From Deltaproteobacteria bacterium (GTDB lineage Bacteria > Myxococcota_A > Polyangia > Polyangiales > Ga0077539): a DNA stretch of 64,000 nucleotides. Positions 60,942-64,000 of this stretch are shown here, in pieces. A program made the position numbers and the translations under genes. The DNA lies in contig CANJUR010000004.1 of the NCBI GenBank assembly GCA_947477565.1, positions 1 through 64,000 of the forward strand, in the 5' to 3' direction. The notes beneath the pieces were generated by a model. That model had not been told where the DNA came from. It saw nothing but the letters and a program-made list of their open reading frames with translations, and did not search any database. Every line of letters starts with the position of its first letter. The stretch's first letter is position 1.

Positions 60942-62341
60942 AGGTATTGCCCTGGGTCGGACTGGTGATCGCGGCGCTCGCGCCATCGGTGTCAAACGCG
61001 CAGACCATCGCATCGCGCACGGAGACCACGCCCTTCGCCGGGGTGCGAGTGATCGTGGGGCGCACAGCGTCTCCGGCCACAAACTTTCGCGCGACGATCG
61101 TCTCGCTCTGCAGCGACTACGTTCACGTGACCGCGACGCGAGCGCCAACCGCGCTCCAACGAACCAGCACGTGGGCCACCGCGGCGGGCGTACAGGTCGC
61201 GACCAACGGTGACTTCTTCACCAGCGGGCCGCGCATCTACGGCTATGCGATCGGCAACGGAGTGGCGTGGCCCGTACGGCAGACCGGCGTCGATCCGGCG
61301 GTCGCGGGCGAGTGGTACTACCGCCGCTACGGCTGGATCGGCTTCGGGCCAGGTGCGGTGGAGTTCTCGCACACCGAGTGGGTGAAGCAGCACGCGACGG
61401 GGTTGGGCGTCGCGGATGGATGGATGCCGACCACGGTGACCACAGGCGTCCCGCGAGGTCTCACTGCGCTGGTGAGCGGCTTTCCCGAACTCATCACCGA
61501 GGGGCAACCGTACGCGTGCGCGGTGCCCACGGCGGCGACGTGCTTCCCTGATCGCACCGACATGCGGGCGCGCAACCCGCGGACGGCGATGGGGCTGACG
61601 CGTGACCGAAGAACGTTTCTCCTCGTGACCGTCGATGGCCGTTCGGCCACGAGCGCGGGGATGTACGGCACCGAGATGGCCCGGCTGATGGAACTCCTCG
61701 GCGCCTGGCAAGCCTTCAACCTCGACGGCGGTGGCTCTACGACGATGTGGGTGCGCGGGCGCGGGGTGATCAACGCCCCGTCGGACGCCACCGGCGAGCG
61801 CCTCGTCGCGAACCACTGGGGAATCTTCGCGGGTTCCTCCGACGGCCGCCCCCGCGCGCCGGGGAGTTGTCGGGTGGTCACCGCCCCGGACGCGGGCGTA
61901 CTCGATGCTGGCACTCTCGATGCGGGCATGCGCGACGCGGGCACTGACGCCGCGAGCGACCTCGGCGTACGCGACGCTCCCCTCGGCCGCGATGTGCTCC
62001 TCGACCTGGGCGATTTATCGGATGGAGGGCGACCGCAAATCGACTCAGGAGGCGATGTTCGCGACGCCCCATCCCGCGATTCCGACGCGCGCGATGCCGC
62101 TGCGCCAGTGGAAGAATCGACGCTCGGAGATGCTTCGTCGCAGGACGCAGACCCGATGGAAGAATTGCCTGAGTTCGCCGATGCAGCGAGCGTGGAGATG
62201 CCTCCCGGGGAGGTGGTCGATTCGCCCGCTGGATGTAGCTGTCGCACCGCGCAGAGCGGGCCCGCGGGGCTCCCCGGGATGAGTTTCGCGCTGTCGCTTG
62301 GCGCACTGACACTCGCGCGACGCCGGGCACGCCGGATATGA
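60938..62341 (+). CDS. Phosphodiester glycosidase (NAGPA) family protein with MYXO-CTERM-like tail
   Basis: 467 residues. The signal peptide MKVLPWVGLVIAALAPSVSNA-Q leads to a NAGPA-type domain (about 25-310) with GVQVATNGDFFTSGPRIYGY, RNPRTAMGLTRDRRTFLLVT, QAFNLDGGGSTTMWVRGRG and VANHWGIFA. The family cleaves GlcNAc-phosphodiesters; the substrate here is unknown. An Asp/Ala-rich linker of about 110 residues follows. The end is GCSCRTAQSGPAG, a hydrophobic segment and RRRARR, the MYXO-CTERM layout used for cell-surface sorting in myxobacteria. The start overlaps the EF-hand gene by 4. Confidence 0.87.
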   Translation: MKVLPWVGLVIAALAPSVSNAQTIASRTETTPFAGVRVIVGRTASPATNFRATIVSLCSDYVHVTATRAPTALQRTSTWATAAGVQVATNGDFFTSGPRIYGYAIGNGVAWPVRQTGVDPAVAGEWYYRRYGWIGFGPGAVEFSHTEWVKQHATGLGVADGWMPTTVTTGVPRGLTALVSGFPELITEGQPYACAVPTAATCFPDRTDMRARNPRTAMGLTRDRRTFLLVTVDGRSATSAGMYGTEMARLMELLGAWQAFNLDGGGSTTMWVRGRGVINAPSDATGERLVANHWGIFAGSSDGRPRAPGSCRVVTAPDAGVLDAGTLDAGMRDAGTDAASDLGVRDAPLGRDVLLDLGDLSDGGRPQIDSGGDVRDAPSRDSDARDAAAPVEESTLGDASSQDADPMEELPEFADAASVEMPPGEVVDSPAGCSCRTAQSGPAGLPGMSFALSLGALTLARRRARRI

Positions 62342-63600
62342 AACCTGACTCTGAGGATGCGTGGACTCGGCAACAAAACTCGGTCAATTTCGGCGAAGTG
62401 GAGACCACGGTCATCGACGAGCTTGAGCTCGCGGAAGATTCTGATGCCCTCGCCGAAGAGGCAGCGGCCGGAAGTCTCGCCGCGGCGATCGCCAAGACCC
62501 ACGGAGTGCGTGCATCGCTCTCCGCAAAGAAGCTCCTGACGATCCTGAGCAATCCGGACGTTTCGCTCAACGAGGTGAGAAAGACGATCGAGATCGACAG
62601 TTCGCTAGCCGCTCGCGTTCTCCGGGTGGTCAACTCCGCGGCGTACGGTCTGCGGGTGCGCGTTCGGAAGATCAACGTCGCAGTCACGCTGCTCGGGACG
62701 AAGAAGCTCAACGAGATCGCGACGGCTGCGTCGGTGCTGGACTGGTTCGAGCAAGACGCGGTGACGGTGCCGGAGATCTTCCGACTTTCGGCTGCGACGG
62801 CTGCGCTCTCGCGACACATCGCGACGCGCTGCGCCCTCCCCCCGGAGGACTGCTACACGTGCGGATTGCTGCACGATTACGGCAAGTTGATCATGATGCA
62901 AACCGGCGACGATTCGTACGCCGACCTCATCAACAGCGCGGGGCGCGACGACGACCTCTACCTCGAAGAGCGAGCGCGGTACGGCTACGACCACGCCATC
63001 CTCGGCGCCCGCGTACTGGCCGAATGGAACCTCCCGGAGCCGTTGCCCAGCGTCATCGCGCTGCACCACCAGCCTTCGCGCGCATTCAAGCTCGGGGGCG
63101 TCCTGGGCAGGATGGTCGCGGCGCTGCGCTGGGCAGAGCGGCTGACCTACGAATTCGACCGCGGGGTTCCGATCGACGACGTGTGGCTCGCGGAGATGGC
63201 GAAGGACGAGTGCGTGGTGCTCCTCGGGCTCGCGCGCGGCGACTTTCGCCATTTCTGCCTCGATCTGCACCTCACCTGGATGGAGAGCCAGCAGACCAGG
63301 CCCGGCGAACGGGACGATGACGGGCACAACGAAAACCCGTTCGTCTCAGTGCTTCGCGTCGTCAACGAGGCCGTCACGCAGAAGGTCACGCAAACGGGCT
63401 GGAACCTCCGGAGCGTCGCCGTCTTCATCGGAGCGGCGAGCGTTGCGCTGGAGTTCGTGGACGTGTTCGCGGGATGGGGCGGCGTCGGCCACTGGCGGTT
63501 CGCGTCCTTACTCCGGTCGATGAACCACGTGATGCTTTTCTTCGCGGTCGTCCTCGGCGGCGCGCTGCTCATGCGCCGCGTGAGCGCCAATCGCCGCTAG
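62338..63600 (+). CDS. HDOD-domain signalling protein
   Basis: 420 residues. An acidic N-terminus (about 1-60) precedes an HDOD domain (about 60-290). In this domain SLAARVLRVVNSAAYGLRVR, INVAVTLLGTKKLNEIATAA and TCGLLHDYGKLIMM (a partial HD pair) are conserved. HDOD proteins bind regulatory partners instead of cleaving nucleotides. The C-terminus (about 330-420) ends with one or two hydrophobic helices (HVMLFFAVVLGGALLM), so the protein may be membrane-tethered, which is unusual. The start overlaps the glycosidase stop (ATGA). Confidence 0.85.
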   Translation: MKPDSEDAWTRQQNSVNFGEVETTVIDELELAEDSDALAEEAAAGSLAAAIAKTHGVRASLSAKKLLTILSNPDVSLNEVRKTIEIDSSLAARVLRVVNSAAYGLRVRVRKINVAVTLLGTKKLNEIATAASVLDWFEQDAVTVPEIFRLSAATAALSRHIATRCALPPEDCYTCGLLHDYGKLIMMQTGDDSYADLINSAGRDDDLYLEERARYGYDHAILGARVLAEWNLPEPLPSVIALHHQPSRAFKLGGVLGRMVAALRWAERLTYEFDRGVPIDDVWLAEMAKDECVVLLGLARGDFRHFCLDLHLTWMESQQTRPGERDDDGHNENPFVSVLRVVNEAVTQKVTQTGWNLRSVAVFIGAASVALEFVDVFAGWGGVGHWRFASLLRSMNHVMLFFAVVLGGALLMRRVSANRR

Positions 63601-63621
63601 GGCACCGGTCGGCTCCCAGCC

Positions 63622-63659
63622 ATTCCTGCGCAGGTATTCCCAGATTCCTGCGCAGGTAT
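63622..63659. repeat. Paired palindromic direct repeats between convergent genes
   Basis: The 16-base unit ATTCCTGCGCAGGTAT occurs at 63622-63637 and 63644-63659, 22 bases apart (about two helical turns). Each holds the perfect palindrome CCTGCGCAGG. It lies 21 bases after the HDOD stop and 77 before the end of the glycosyltransferase. It could be a protein-binding site or part of a termination region. Confidence 0.85.
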
Positions 63660-63735
63660 GGGTGGCGCCACGGCGGCACACCGGCGGCCGCATCAAGTGC
63701 GTGTCGCTGGCGCGATCGATCGAGCGCCGACGGTT

Positions 63736-64000
63736 TCAGGTGAACTTGAGCTTGGTCGCGGCGACGGCGGACATCTGCAGCAGCAGCCAGCCGTGGCGGA
63801 AGCGCGAGATGTTGGTCTCGCCGTACGTGCGATCGCGGTAGCGAATCGGGATCTCGAGAATCTTCAGGTTGAGCTTCGACGCCCCGAAGATGAGGTCGAA
63901 ATCACCGAACGGATCGAAGTCACCGAAGTAGGCGCGGTTGGCCGCGAGGCGCGCGTAGTCCTGGGCCCAGAGCACCTTCGTGCCGCAGAGGGTGTCCTTC
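63736..64000 (-). CDS. Family 2 glycosyltransferase (dolichol-phosphate-mannose-synthase-like), 5' part outside window
   Basis: Only the last 88 codons are present. They show KDTLCGTKVLWAQDY (the D-LCGTK motif), GDFDPFGDFDLIFGASK, LNLKILEIPIRYRDRTYGET and NISRFRHGWLLLQM. These are the C-terminal signatures of GT2 polyprenyl-phosphate sugar synthases. Such enzymes make the lipid-linked sugars used by GT-C transferases, several of which may be encoded in this window. The gene continues past base 64000. Confidence 0.85.
   Translation of the reverse strand, partial: KDTLCGTKVLWAQDYARLAANRAYFGDFDPFGDFDLIFGASKLNLKILEIPIRYRDRTYGETNISRFRHGWLLLQMSAVAATKLKFT

Noticed and set aside
1-64000. tRNA, rRNA, insertion sequence or phage genes
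   Set aside because: No cloverleaf-like tails, transposase motifs, terminal inverted repeats or phage structural genes were seen in any gap or frame.

Overview
The window is GC-rich chromosomal DNA that looks like a myxobacterium (Myxococcota; order Polyangiales is my best guess). The evidence is two very large secreted proteins built from Cys-rich 'DCDGNxxNGCE' repeats, two eukaryotic-type Ser/Thr kinases with HRDVSPQN and HRDLKSDN loops, a MYXO-CTERM-like sorting tail (about 62225-62338), an IgGFc-binding-type lipoprotein, a Roadblock/LC7 protein, many short lipoproteins, and frequent GTG starts with GTGA/ATGA overlaps. I see no rRNA, tRNA, insertion sequence, prophage or CRISPR array.

Layout. 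1-2617 (minus): Roadblock/LC7, aroQ, accB and accC (cut by the window edge). 2639-8937 (plus): a multi-pass membrane protein, tsaB, dtd, an AstA-type succinyltransferase, an FtsB-like protein and a GAF-GAF-GGDEF diguanylate cyclase. 9088-18774: a 1,162-residue Cys-rich lipoprotein faces an opposing operon of membrane Ser/Thr kinase, TPR/PEGA protein and 837-residue Cys-rich lipoprotein, with an RpoH-like sigma factor upstream. 18846-21214 (minus): ahcY behind an ArsR-methyltransferase fusion with a palindrome at its start. 21375-31819: a fused DctQM TRAP permease, a cupredoxin lipoprotein, an unknown protein, a PP2C-DUF2079 overlapping pair, another large membrane protein and a metallophosphoesterase. 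31912-36830: cytoplasmic kinase, TetR regulator, two small lipoproteins and an LpoA-like lipoprotein.

36955-40585 holds sdhCAB (type B succinate:quinone oxidoreductase). 40632-48654 holds a Cys-rich lipoprotein, a class II glutamine amidotransferase, an SAH/MTA-deaminase-type amidohydrolase, an IgGFc-binding-like lipoprotein, a GT-C-like membrane protein, ssb and a NodB deacetylase. 48560-52655 holds a broken Uma2 gene, an unknown protein with an internal duplication, an outer-membrane-barrel candidate and a GT-C-like protein. 52652-58410 holds a repeat lipoprotein, a DUF1232 protein, an ETF:quinone-oxidoreductase-type Fe-S membrane protein, and an isolated FliO-like/SctR (FliP) pair. 58511-64000 holds a heparinase-like lipoprotein, an EF-hand fragment, a phosphodiester glycosidase with MYXO-CTERM, an HDOD protein and a partial family 2 glycosyltransferase.

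Functionally the window mixes housekeeping (fatty acid initiation, shikimate, t6A tRNA modification, SAH recycling, respiratory electron entry, SSB) with the surface and signalling genes typical of myxobacteria. The strongest candidates for something little described are the kinase/TPR-PEGA/Cys-rich lipoprotein operon facing its Cys-rich counterpart, the orphan export-gate gene, and two unrecognised proteins (24956-25786 and 49230-49898) that may be distantly related.
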